Shown: positions 1-7,187 of the stretch, one piece after another
Position numbering within the stretch: the first letter of the stretch is position 1
How the letters are laid out: each line of letters starts with the position of its first letter
NCBI GenBank assembly: GCA_022360315.1
Contig: JAKSDA010000597.1
Location: 1 to 64,000, forward strand
DNA from: Pseudomonadota bacterium
Lineage (GTDB): Bacteria; Myxococcota_A; Polyangia; Haliangiales; Haliangiaceae
Direction: 5' to 3'
Length of the DNA stretch: 64,000 bases
Program-made: the position numbers and the translations under genes
The notes under the pieces: generated by a model
The model's input: the letters and a program-made list of their open reading frames with translations, nothing else
Database searches by the model: none
What the model was told of the DNA's origin: nothing

Positions 1-167
1 CTAAGAGCCGGTCCAAAAACTCTCCGCGTCGCCAGAGCGCCGATCCATCACCGCCAGCGGGCTTGCTCGTCGGTCAAATACACCCGGTATTCTCCACTCC
101 TCGCCCACCCACTGGCGGCGCGCTTCGTCGCTCTGGCTCGGTCCGAGGTTTTTGGACCGGCTCTAAA
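1..167. repeat. MITE-like imperfect palindrome
   Basis: A 17-bp perfect inverted repeat bounds the element: AGAGCCGGTCCAAAAAC at 4-20 and its complement at 148-164. Two further complementary blocks are nested inside: GCCAGAGCG at 31-39 with 129-137, and CCGCCAG at 51-57 with 112-118. The whole stretch can therefore fold into one long hairpin. No transposase is encoded within. The size of about 165 bp with terminal inverted repeats suggests a MITE or other small non-autonomous element, but it touches the window edge and no clear target duplication is visible. Confidence 0.6.
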
Positions 168-207
168 CAGCCGAAATCGGCTCAATGCTGTTTCAACTCG
201 CCGCGGC

Positions 208-1257
208 TTGGCTCGAGGTGCCAGGCACTTCGCCAATCGTGGGGGGACGGGTGGGGTGCCTGGCACTTCGCCGCGGCACTCGGAGTCCAGTTATGGGCAT
301 AAAACACCGGAGCAATTCATTGAGGACGTCAACGAGCCTGACGAGCCTGGGCAACGATGGTTCGTCTCAGCCAATCGAGCTTGCTCTGCCGAGAGCAGAC
401 CGTGCTCGAGTAGGACGGGCGCTTTTTTGGCAGGCCTGCTCTTGCTCTGCGCATGTGGCAGCAGCTCGGATGGTGGTAACAGCGGAGACGTTCAGCTTCG
501 TGGTGCCTGTGAGCAGTCCGATCGGATCGGCGCATTCCGCATCAGCCACCACGAATTGTTTTCGGCCGTATCCGGCCGAGTCGCCGATGCGGTCGATCCG
601 GTTGCGGCCCGCGAAGAAGTGTATTCGGATGGCTCCTGTGCGCTTCTGCGCCAGCGTCATCCGTTTTGCGATCCGGCTTGTGAGGTCGGCCATGTTTGCG
701 GTCCAGATGCCACCTGTGTGCGCCAGCCAGAAAATCAACGCGCGGGCACGATCCGGATCGATGGGCTGCTTGGCGATGTGACCATGGAACCCAATGCCGC
801 GGCCAGTTATGTGGCGACTGCATTGCCTCATCCGCCGTTCGAGCCCGGTGCACGTGTTGCGCTCGTGGCTGGCGGGGACGTCACCGATGGGTTTACGCTC
901 TACGGGATGGGTGTGGCACCGATGTCAGTGCCAGATACCAGCTGGGTTTTGACTCCGGGGCAGGAGTTGCAGCTCGCCTGGCAGGCTGGCGATGTGGACC
1001 AGGCAAGGATTAGCCTGTCACTCAACATCGACCAACACGGCAACACACCGGTAACTATGGTCTGTGACCTCGACGATACCGGGAGCGCAGTAGTTTCGTC
1101 CACCTCGGTGGACAGGCTGATCGAGTTCGGACGGTCGGGAATCGGCACAGCGACTATTTCTCGGCAGACAGTGGATTCGATCCCGCTGGCCACAGGCTGT
1201 GTAGAAATGACCGTGTCGAGCGAGGTCCAGCCCATGCTCTCGGTGGCCGGGGGATAG
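208..1257 (+). CDS. Putative lipoprotein, function unknown; start uncertain
   Basis: The open frame runs to a TAG at 1255. A hydrophobic stretch followed by Cys (LLLLCAC, Cys codon at 451) and a Ser/Gly-rich spacer (GSSSDGG) mark a lipoprotein export signal. A Cys-rich segment follows (CDPAC, then C after short gaps), then a beta-rich C-terminal half with no recognised domain. The only ordinary in-frame starts before the lipobox are TTG 208 and GTG 256, which leave an implausibly long n-region, and TTG 424, which leaves one too short. An ATG at 357 lies in another frame. The true start is therefore unresolved, and a frameshift is possible. It stands alone between a MITE-like repeat and a convergent operon. 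Confidence 0.6.
   Translation: MARGARHFANRGGTGGVPGTSPRHSESSYGHKTPEQFIEDVNEPDEPGQRWFVSANRACSAESRPCSSRTGAFLAGLLLLCACGSSSDGGNSGDVQLRGACEQSDRIGAFRISHHELFSAVSGRVADAVDPVAAREEVYSDGSCALLRQRHPFCDPACEVGHVCGPDATCVRQPENQRAGTIRIDGLLGDVTMEPNAAASYVATALPHPPFEPGARVALVAGGDVTDGFTLYGMGVAPMSVPDTSWVLTPGQELQLAWQAGDVDQARISLSLNIDQHGNTPVTMVCDLDDTGSAVVSSTSVDRLIEFGRSGIGTATISRQTVDSIPLATGCVEMTVSSEVQPMLSVAGG
218..272. repeat. Pair of short palindromes (REP-like)
   Basis: Two near-identical 17-mers, GTGCCAGGCACTTCGCC at 218-234 and GTGCCTGGCACTTCGCC at 256-272, lie 38 bp apart. Each contains a self-complementary core (GTGCC-N-GGCAC), and the two cores also complement each other. Such paired palindromes resemble REP elements mobilised by RAYT-type transposases. 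No transposase gene is nearby, so this is a resemblance only. Confidence 0.5.
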
Positions 1258-1376
1258 TTCGGCAGAGCCGGGTTAACTGCCCGGGGATTGCCCGGAAACT
1301 CACGGTCCTGGCAAGCGTCGGGCCACTTACCAGGGCGTCGATCGCGTCTGCAATCCGGCCATGCGGGTTGCAAGAA

Positions 1377-2084
1377 TCAGCTGAACTCGTTGGCCGGCAG
1401 AAGCGTCTCGCCATCGGCGCAACCGCGACATTCGGCCGGGGCAGGGGAGCTGGCTTCCCAGGTCGAGGATACCAGCCACTCGGACTCGAGGTTGCGCTCG
1501 CGGGCGAAATCCTGAAAGCGCGCCGTCGACAGCACGGCGAAGGCGACTATGCCGCGAAATGCACTCGATGACGGTTTCAGCCCCAAAAGCGGCGTCAGTG
1601 AACGCCCGGTCGTGATCACGTCGCTGACCAGCACGATGGGCTGCCTGGAATCCACGTTGCCCGTGCGCAGCATCGCCGTTGGTTGACGCATGGTGTCGAT
1701 GGCCGTGACCGCGACGGAATTGCCGGTCTTGCGACCCAATGCCTGGGCCAAAAAAATAGCCGATGTCTCGGCACATACGATCGTCGATGGCTTGGCGACA
1801 AAGGGCGCCACTTCGATGAGCATGGCGGCGACCTGGTCGACCAGGGTCTGGTTCCAGCCGATCTGGCTGAACCGTACGAAATAGGGCGAGTGCCGGGATG
1901 GATCCAGCTCGAAGTGACCCTCGAGCAGGGCGCCAGTGTCGCGAATGATAGTGAGTAGGCGGTCGACAATATGCGAATGGGGTGAGACCAGAAGGCGACG
2001 TAGGGAACGATCGTCTTTGACCTGCACTGGCCGACCGTCTGCTGCGAGCTCTCGATTCTTCATGGCCGGTTTTTTATTGCCCAT
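1377..2084 (-). CDS. Orotate phosphoribosyltransferase-like protein, atypical
   Basis: The fold is type I PRTase and closest to PyrE: the N-terminal TGALLEGHF...SPYF motif matches orotate PRTases, and a PRPP loop VLVSDVITTGRSL follows. Two hallmarks are altered. The acidic pair before the PRPP loop is Ser-Asp instead of Asp-Asp, and the flexible catalytic loop (R-K-E-x-K-x-H-G in PyrE) is replaced by a segment around TMRQPTAMLRTG without the lysine. A housekeeping role in UMP synthesis is thus doubtful. The chosen ATG at 2084 overlaps the upstream stop by 11 bp; ATG 2063 is an alternative. It is the third gene of a nitrilase-wHTH-PRTase operon. Length is about 235 residues, normal for PyrE. 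Confidence 0.75.
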   Translation of the reverse strand: MGNKKPAMKNRELAADGRPVQVKDDRSLRRLLVSPHSHIVDRLLTIIRDTGALLEGHFELDPSRHSPYFVRFSQIGWNQTLVDQVAAMLIEVAPFVAKPSTIVCAETSAIFLAQALGRKTGNSVAVTAIDTMRQPTAMLRTGNVDSRQPIVLVSDVITTGRSLTPLLGLKPSSSAFRGIVAFAVLSTARFQDFARERNLESEWLVSSTWEASSPAPAECRGCADGETLLPANEFS

Positions 2085-3243
2085 CTTTGTTGCTGGGCGT
2101 GAGCTCGAGGCTGATGAAATCATCTGGCACGCTTTCACCGCCTGACGAGACTGCGAACTTCTCATCAGCCTGTGCCATGAATGCCTGCATTGTGGGCTGT
2201 TCGCGATCTATCTCGATTACCTCCGGGTCGTCATACACCAGATCGAATGGTCGATCGGGTGGCTCGACCGTTCCGGATAGTATGTCGCCGTCGACGATCG
2301 TGCGGGACATTCCTGTCGCGTCGCGATTCTGCAGAGCATACGCCCACGCGCCCCATGCCCCGGTGCTGGTGCGTACATAGACCGGGACGTCCTGGTCTCT
2401 GCGATCTGCAATTTGAGTGAGTATGTCGGGGATACCGTGCCAAAGAGCCGAGTTGCGGGAATCGAGGGTGGATGGGGGATCGGCGTCGCCTCGATGAGGC
2501 GGTGCCAGGTGATATTGCGGGCCGGCCTCGCTCGATCGGGTCGGGCGCACCGGCGACAGCTCGGTGAGCAGCCCGGCCTCCTTGGCACGCCGGGCCCAGG
2601 TATTCACTGCCGCCGCTGCCTCGGTATCGTCGAGCACCGTGCGGGCCAAAGCGTCGAGCTCAAGCGCAGAACTCGACGTATGGGTCGCGAGGTGGTGAAA
2701 CAAACTCACGGCAACACGGATGCCGCGCTCGACACCATCCGGGACCTGACGCTGGAGCATTTCGACCAACCTGCGCCCGTCCAGGGTCAACCGATGGGGT
2801 CGCATGCGGCCGTCGATGGATCCATCAGCGTACGCCTGCACCAGACCAGCCATCCGCAATCGTTTGAGAATCCGCGTGATCGATGGACGGTCCTTGCCCG
2901 CTGCCACGGCGAGTTCGCTGGGCAGCCTGGGTCCCGCTTCAAGGGCGAACAAAATCTCTCGCCAATCCTCGCGCACAGCCAGGCGCTGCAGTTCTTTGGC
3001 GTCGTATGCCTGCCGCACAGAGACCTCGTACTCGGCAACCACATCGAGTAGGCTGGCGATATACCCCGAGGCAAACGAGCGCGAGTCCCGCCTGTGTATT
3101 CGCGCCAGACCAGCGCGAAAGCTCTGTAGGATTTCTAACCGTTGTCGGGATAATTCGTCGCCTACGGCCCGCGCCAAGCGGCGGAGTTCTCCTTCATCTT
3201 CGGGAGCGGCAGCGAAGCGAGACAGAACTTTTTCGACCTTCAT
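2074..3243 (-). CDS. Winged-helix (MarR-like) DNA-binding protein
   Basis: The protein has 389 residues. An N-terminal helical region (1-90) precedes a winged-helix segment at about 91-163 with a typical recognition helix (DRPSITRILKRLRMAGLV) and wing. A second helical, possibly winged-helix, segment lies at about 175-235, and an acidic C-terminal domain of unknown type follows. The start at ATG 3243 is chosen because GGAG lies 9 nt upstream; an upstream in-frame codon adds ten residues without a ribosome site. It is the middle gene of the operon, 64 bp after the nitrilase-like gene, and its end overlaps the PRTase-like gene. It could regulate the operon, or be an effector partner, since the C-terminal half is much larger than in simple MarR proteins. 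Confidence 0.7.
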   Translation of the reverse strand: MKVEKVLSRFAAAPEDEGELRRLARAVGDELSRQRLEILQSFRAGLARIHRRDSRSFASGYIASLLDVVAEYEVSVRQAYDAKELQRLAVREDWREILFALEAGPRLPSELAVAAGKDRPSITRILKRLRMAGLVQAYADGSIDGRMRPHRLTLDGRRLVEMLQRQVPDGVERGIRVAVSLFHHLATHTSSSALELDALARTVLDDTEAAAAVNTWARRAKEAGLLTELSPVRPTRSSEAGPQYHLAPPHRGDADPPSTLDSRNSALWHGIPDILTQIADRRDQDVPVYVRTSTGAWGAWAYALQNRDATGMSRTIVDGDILSGTVEPPDRPFDLVYDDPEVIEIDREQPTMQAFMAQADEKFAVSSGGESVPDDFISLELTPSNKDGQ

Positions 3244-3307
3244 CAGGCAGGGCTCCTGTGGGCCAATATACAACTATTTGCCAATCAGGTTGTCAACTAT
3301 GTCGTAA

Positions 3308-4681
3308 TCATTCGTCGAGGTGACGGGACATAAACACAGAGAAATGCAGGTAAGGAGGCGTAATCTCGGAACGGCGCACAGTCTCGATCGTACCGGTATG
3401 TATCGGGCGTGCAATGATCACGGAAGACGGATCGATCGAGCTGGACGCGGCCAGATTTCCAATCACCACGAGCGCCTGGGCACGCGCGGCGAGCGCCCCG
3501 GCGATCTGTTCGAATACAGCAGTCTTGGGAGAGCATGCGGGTACCAGAATAAGGCTGACCCGGGCCTGCTCTAAAATCTCAGCCACCCCGGGTTCGAGAA
3601 GATCTTTGCAGATCAGAGTAGTGAACGACCATTCGCCGCACATGTTGATGGTGATGATCGCCGGGATGGTAACAATATCCTCGCGGTAGTTGATCGGACG
3701 ACCGGTTTTGGCTGAGGGGACGGATACATAGAAGGGGTTGAACTTGAAGTGCTCGACCTCTGTGCCATCTTGGAGCAGTGTCGTGCTCACATTGCGGCGT
3801 TCACCGTGGCGCCTGGTGTGGACACTGCCGCACACAGCGATCGCGATCTGGTGATCGGTTCGCGCGTGCCACTGCTTGACCGCTTCCAGACATTCCTCGT
3901 CGAGGCTGAGTTCGGGAAAAAGCACCATGCGCGCGCCTCTGGCCTGGGCCTGTTCGAGAAAGTCGAGCAGGATCTTTTTCTGTTCCTCGGGGCGATAGGG
4001 GTGCACGCTCAGGAAGCGCGGCGTCGGCTCGTCGCTGCGTTCGATTCGTAGATCATCGAGATCACATGGAATTCCGATTGCGATGGGAGCATCGTGTCGA
4101 ATGTTGGCAAGCAGGTCCACGCTGCGGAAATCGAGGCGTACCTGGTGGCCACGAGCCACATCTGGCAATAGACGCAACCACCTGAGCTCGTAGAACTTAG
4201 GCCCCAGCCGCATCGGGTTGGTGCCGAGATCGTCGGCAAACAACTCCTTGAGCGGCGGGTGGGGAATGGGAATGGGATCGCCGGCCTTGACTTCGGTCGT
4301 TCCCCGACCGCGGAATACGCTGGCAAAGCGCGGTCCGTGGGACCGATCGAGCGCTTCGGCAAATGCTCGTGCCGAGACGACTGCTGCCACGACGTCAGCG
4401 TCGTGAGCTGCTATGTGATCAGCGATCTCGCTGGCCGCCCGGCGCAAAAATCCCCGCACTGCTTCGAGGTCGCCATCGTCGAGCCAATCCTCATCGAGGG
4501 TTCGCTCCAGCCACCTCTGCATGTCATCTGATTCCTCATACATGAGTCTACAGATGAGATCGCTGTCGTAGGCCAGGCGAAGATACTCGGCACGCTCTCG
4601 GCAGAAGCGGAGAAGAATGGCTGCCAGCTCGTCGATCTCGCAGAACGTGGCAGGCAGCTGTGAACAGAGAGCTTCGATCAC
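3308..4681 (-). CDS. Carbon-nitrogen hydrolase (nitrilase superfamily) with N-terminal helical domain
   Basis: The C-terminal half shows the nitrilase Glu-Lys-Cys triad: Glu in VLFPELS, Lys in EHFKFNPF and Cys in TLICKDLL (257, 313 and 358 from this start). Family members hydrolyse or transfer C-N bonds. The first 200 residues are a separate helical region without a recognised motif, so this is not a plain amidase. The longer TTG start at 4729 lies inside a good -35/-10 promoter, so GTG 4681 is preferred. It is the first gene of the operon with the winged-helix and PRTase-like genes. Nitrilase domains occur in defence proteins such as RT-nitrilase (DRT1), which makes a conflict role possible but unproven. 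Confidence 0.75.
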   Translation of the reverse strand: MIEALCSQLPATFCEIDELAAILLRFCRERAEYLRLAYDSDLICRLMYEESDDMQRWLERTLDEDWLDDGDLEAVRGFLRRAASEIADHIAAHDADVVAAVVSARAFAEALDRSHGPRFASVFRGRGTTEVKAGDPIPIPHPPLKELFADDLGTNPMRLGPKFYELRWLRLLPDVARGHQVRLDFRSVDLLANIRHDAPIAIGIPCDLDDLRIERSDEPTPRFLSVHPYRPEEQKKILLDFLEQAQARGARMVLFPELSLDEECLEAVKQWHARTDHQIAIAVCGSVHTRRHGERRNVSTTLLQDGTEVEHFKFNPFYVSVPSAKTGRPINYREDIVTIPAIITINMCGEWSFTTLICKDLLEPGVAEILEQARVSLILVPACSPKTAVFEQIAGALAARAQALVVIGNLAASSSIDPSSVIIARPIHTGTIETVRRSEITPPYLHFSVFMSRHLDE

Positions 4682-4700
4682 GACTCGGTAGCGCCTGTAG

Positions 4701-4729
4701 GGTATAGTGCACAGGCAGGGTTGATCCAA
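4701..4729 (-). promoter_or_regulatory. Sigma70-type promoter of the nitrilase operon
   Basis: On the minus strand TTGGAT (4729-4724) and TATACC (4706-4701) are separated by exactly 17 bp, close to consensus -35 and -10 boxes. Transcription would start about 14-18 nt before GTG 4681, giving a very short leader. The 250 bp on to the divergent gene at 4987 hold no other gene. Confidence 0.55.
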
Positions 4730-4986
4730 CGCATCGGGGCAAATGGCATCCAGGTGAACCAGAAGCCGCAGTTTGGAGCGTTTTCAACCTTACGCATATC
4801 GGAGAGGTTTTGGGGGACCTTCGTACGATGTTGTAAGCCCCTGCAATTGCAACACATTCGTAGACAGAGACGCGACCGTTGGACTACACTGAGAGTAGTC
4901 TTTTTTACCGGCAAGTGCGCGGTGTGCAAGTTGGAAGTGGAGCGATTGCATCCGCGCTGGATAAGAGAGTATGAAGTCGCTCGCCC

Positions 4987-5769
4987 ATGCATGATACCGG
5001 GCCCATTTACCTCATCGAACGCCATTTGCGAATCGACGATCTCGACATGATGAGCCTGCCCGTCGAGTGTGATGATGTCGAGCACTTCACGCACGCCCTA
5101 CGCGGGCTCATCTCCTCGGGCAGAACGTTCGTGGAGACCAAGAGATCTCTTTCAGTGGGACAGTCTGTCACGCTGGCATTTTCATTTCCCGGGCTTTTGC
5201 GCCCCCTACACCTGGCCACTACGGTCGCTTCGATCTCCGATGACTCGGCTCCCGAGCGAGGTATCGATGCCGAGTTGGCCGAGTTCGGCAGCGACGTGCA
5301 AGAACAGCTCAGCGCTCTCATCGAGAAAATCGAGACCGGCAATCCCAAGTATGTGGCGAGAACTGTACGCGTGCTGGTGGTTGAAGACAACCCGCACTGC
5401 GCCAAGTTGATCCAGGAAGGGCTGTATCTCGCCGGCAAACGTGCATTCGGCAATCGAGTGGTTTTCGAGGTTCCCATGGCCTCGAATGCCGCCGACGCGT
5501 TGTCGTTTCTTCATTCCAGGCCGATCGACGTGCTCATCACGGATATCTTTCTGGGCGGAGTCAGCGGCACCTCGGTCATCGAACACGTGCGCGGAGAATC
5601 CAACCTGCGCTCGATTCCGGTCATTGCGATCTCGGCCGGCGACGATACAACCCGACAGGTCGCCATGGAGGCCGGTGCAGACATATTTCTGCCCAAACCA
5701 GTACGGCTGCGCCAGATCGTGAGCACGGTCGGCCGCGTGCTCAATCTGGAACAGGTCGCCTGGCGATAA
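4987..5769 (+). CDS. PilZ-like/response regulator receiver protein
   Basis: The protein has 260 residues. Residues about 25-110 resemble the TIGR02266 (myxobacterial PilZ-type) module (SGRTFVETKRSLSVGQSVTL), although the usual Arg and DxSxxG c-di-GMP-binding residues are not obvious. Residues 127-255 form a receiver domain with E133-D134, phospho-acceptor D186 (VLITDIFLG) and a conserved Lys-Pro near the end. It has no DNA-binding output, so it probably works by protein contact, perhaps coupling phosphorylation to second-messenger sensing. It heads a plus-strand run of signalling genes and is divergent from the nitrilase operon. The ATG is not preceded by a strong ribosome site. Confidence 0.8.
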   Translation: MHDTGPIYLIERHLRIDDLDMMSLPVECDDVEHFTHALRGLISSGRTFVETKRSLSVGQSVTLAFSFPGLLRPLHLATTVASISDDSAPERGIDAELAEFGSDVQEQLSALIEKIETGNPKYVARTVRVLVVEDNPHCAKLIQEGLYLAGKRAFGNRVVFEVPMASNAADALSFLHSRPIDVLITDIFLGGVSGTSVIEHVRGESNLRSIPVIAISAGDDTTRQVAMEAGADIFLPKPVRLRQIVSTVGRVLNLEQVAWR

Positions 5770-5920
5770 ATGGCCAGGCCCGCTACCTTGCCCAAAACAA
5801 AATAACTCTGCGGAAGCGAACGCGGGAGCCGAACGCTAGAGGCAGATGCCCATGCGGAGCGCGTGTCGGATCGTCACTTGGTGGATCGTCACCGGGCAAA
5901 AAGTTGACATAATATCGATT

Positions 5921-5998
5921 ATGCGACGCAGTGGAACGAACTCCGTGGCGTCGGCACTTTCGATCGCGTCGGGCCTGGTCCTCGGCGCATGCGACTAG
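5921..5998 (+). CDS. Possible 25-residue lipoprotein-like leader peptide
   Basis: An ATG opens a 25-codon frame with Arg-Arg at positions 2-3, a hydrophobic core and a perfect lipobox LGAC followed by Asp and stop. Processing would leave only a lipidated Cys-Asp. Its TAG stop is embedded in the AGGAGG ribosome site of the next gene, so translation of the two could be coupled. No clear ribosome site precedes this ATG. It may be a regulatory leader, a toxic or signalling micro-lipoprotein, or the remnant of a longer lipoprotein gene. The signal-peptide shape is seen directly; expression is not known. Confidence 0.4.
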   Translation: MRRSGTNSVASALSIASGLVLGACD

Positions 5999-6004
5999 GA
6001 GGAC

Positions 6005-7174
6005 ATGGTGGCGGCTCACCAGCACACAGAAACGGTCGAGCATCCCCGGCGTTATCAGATCATCGCAGTGGACGACAACAGGGACATTCTGGTCGCGGTC
6101 CAGCGCCTGCTGCGCAATCGGGGCTTCGATGTCCATCCGTACAACGACCCGCACGAGGCTCTCGGTGTACTCGAGGAAGATCCGCGTCGGTTCGATCTGA
6201 TGATGCTCGATGTGCATTTGGGACAGGACATCAGCGGTCTGGATATCCTCACCTGGGTCAAGGAAGTGGCTCCGCACCTCCCGGTCATCATGCTCACGGC
6301 CAACGAGGACGCGTACACCGCGCGTGCCGCGCTCAAAGCCGGGGCGTTCGATTACCTTCTCAAGCCGCTCGAAAACCGAGAGGACGTCGAGTCGATCGTG
6401 GTCAAGGCGGTCCGATACGGCCAGCTGCAAAAGCGTGCTCGCCAGCTAGAGAGCGAGATGGACCTGCAACAGTCGTCGGTTAGTTCGCCCACCATCGTCC
6501 CGCCCCGAGACAGCACCAACCTGGACGAGTTTGGCTGGGCCATGGCCATGACGTTTGATGAGGCCAGACGCCAGGTGCTCGGCCGTTTCGAGCGTGGCTA
6601 CGCGCATCACCTTCTGGCCGTGACCGGGGGGGATGTGGTCCAGGCAGGGGAAATCTCTGGCCTGGATGGGACTGCTCTACACCAGCTTTTTGCCGAGTTG
6701 GGCATCGATCCCGAACGCTATCGCCAGCGCCGGAGCGATGGTGATAATGGTCAGGAGGTGGATTGCTCTCGACATCGCCTGCTGGCTCTGGATCGCGATG
6801 AGTCCTTTGCTGCCGTGCTCGAGCGCGTGTTGTCTGGACGCGGTTTCGATGTCGAGCCGCTAACCGATCCAGCTCGAGCGCTCCGGGTTGTCGAGACCGA
6901 CGCCTATCGCTTTGATCTGATGACGCTCGATGCCCTGGTCGGCCCTGGGGACCAGGGATTGGACATTCTGCACCGGGTCCGAGAGCTCGCGCCCGGGTTG
7001 CCAGTGATCGTCGTGACCGCCGATGGGTCGGCGATGACTGCGCGCTCCATGCTCAGAGCTGGAGCATTCGACTACATTGTGAAGCCACTTGACGATGTCG
7101 AGGTTGTCGGAGAGATTTTTGCGAAAGCGGCCCAGCTCGGCCAGCTACATCGCCGAGCCCGTGAGCCAGAGTAG
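6005..7174 (+). CDS. REC-Fis-type HTH-REC regulator without AAA+ domain
   Basis: The protein has 389 residues. The N-terminal receiver (about 17-135) has D23-D24 and phospho-acceptor D69 (LMMLDVHLG) and Lys-Pro. A Fis-like segment follows (about 170-238, FERGYAHHLLA...ELGIDPERYR), then a second receiver in which the first acidic pair is Asp-Arg (LALDRD), although the acceptor Asp and Lys remain. The first half closely mirrors the N- and C-terminal ends of the sigma54 activator encoded next, as if that gene was duplicated and lost its ATPase. AGGAGG lies 2 nt before ATG 6005 and 5 nt before GTG 6008, so either may be used. The stop precedes the activator start by 13 nt. Confidence 0.8.
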   Translation: MVAAHQHTETVEHPRRYQIIAVDDNRDILVAVQRLLRNRGFDVHPYNDPHEALGVLEEDPRRFDLMMLDVHLGQDISGLDILTWVKEVAPHLPVIMLTANEDAYTARAALKAGAFDYLLKPLENREDVESIVVKAVRYGQLQKRARQLESEMDLQQSSVSSPTIVPPRDSTNLDEFGWAMAMTFDEARRQVLGRFERGYAHHLLAVTGGDVVQAGEISGLDGTALHQLFAELGIDPERYRQRRSDGDNGQEVDCSRHRLLALDRDESFAAVLERVLSGRGFDVEPLTDPARALRVVETDAYRFDLMTLDALVGPGDQGLDILHRVRELAPGLPVIVVTADGSAMTARSMLRAGAFDYIVKPLDDVEVVGEIFAKAAQLGQLHRRAREPE

Positions 7175-7187
7175 GAGAGCAAGCCAG

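Noticed and set aside
185..781. 198-codon plus frame overlapping the lipoprotein gene
   Set aside because: It has no signal or domain and its composition is that of an alternate frame; the lipobox frame fits better.
5904..5932. TTGACA resembling a -35 box upstream of the micro-lipoprotein
   Set aside because: No TATAAT-like sequence lies 15-19 bp downstream, so a promoter cannot be called.
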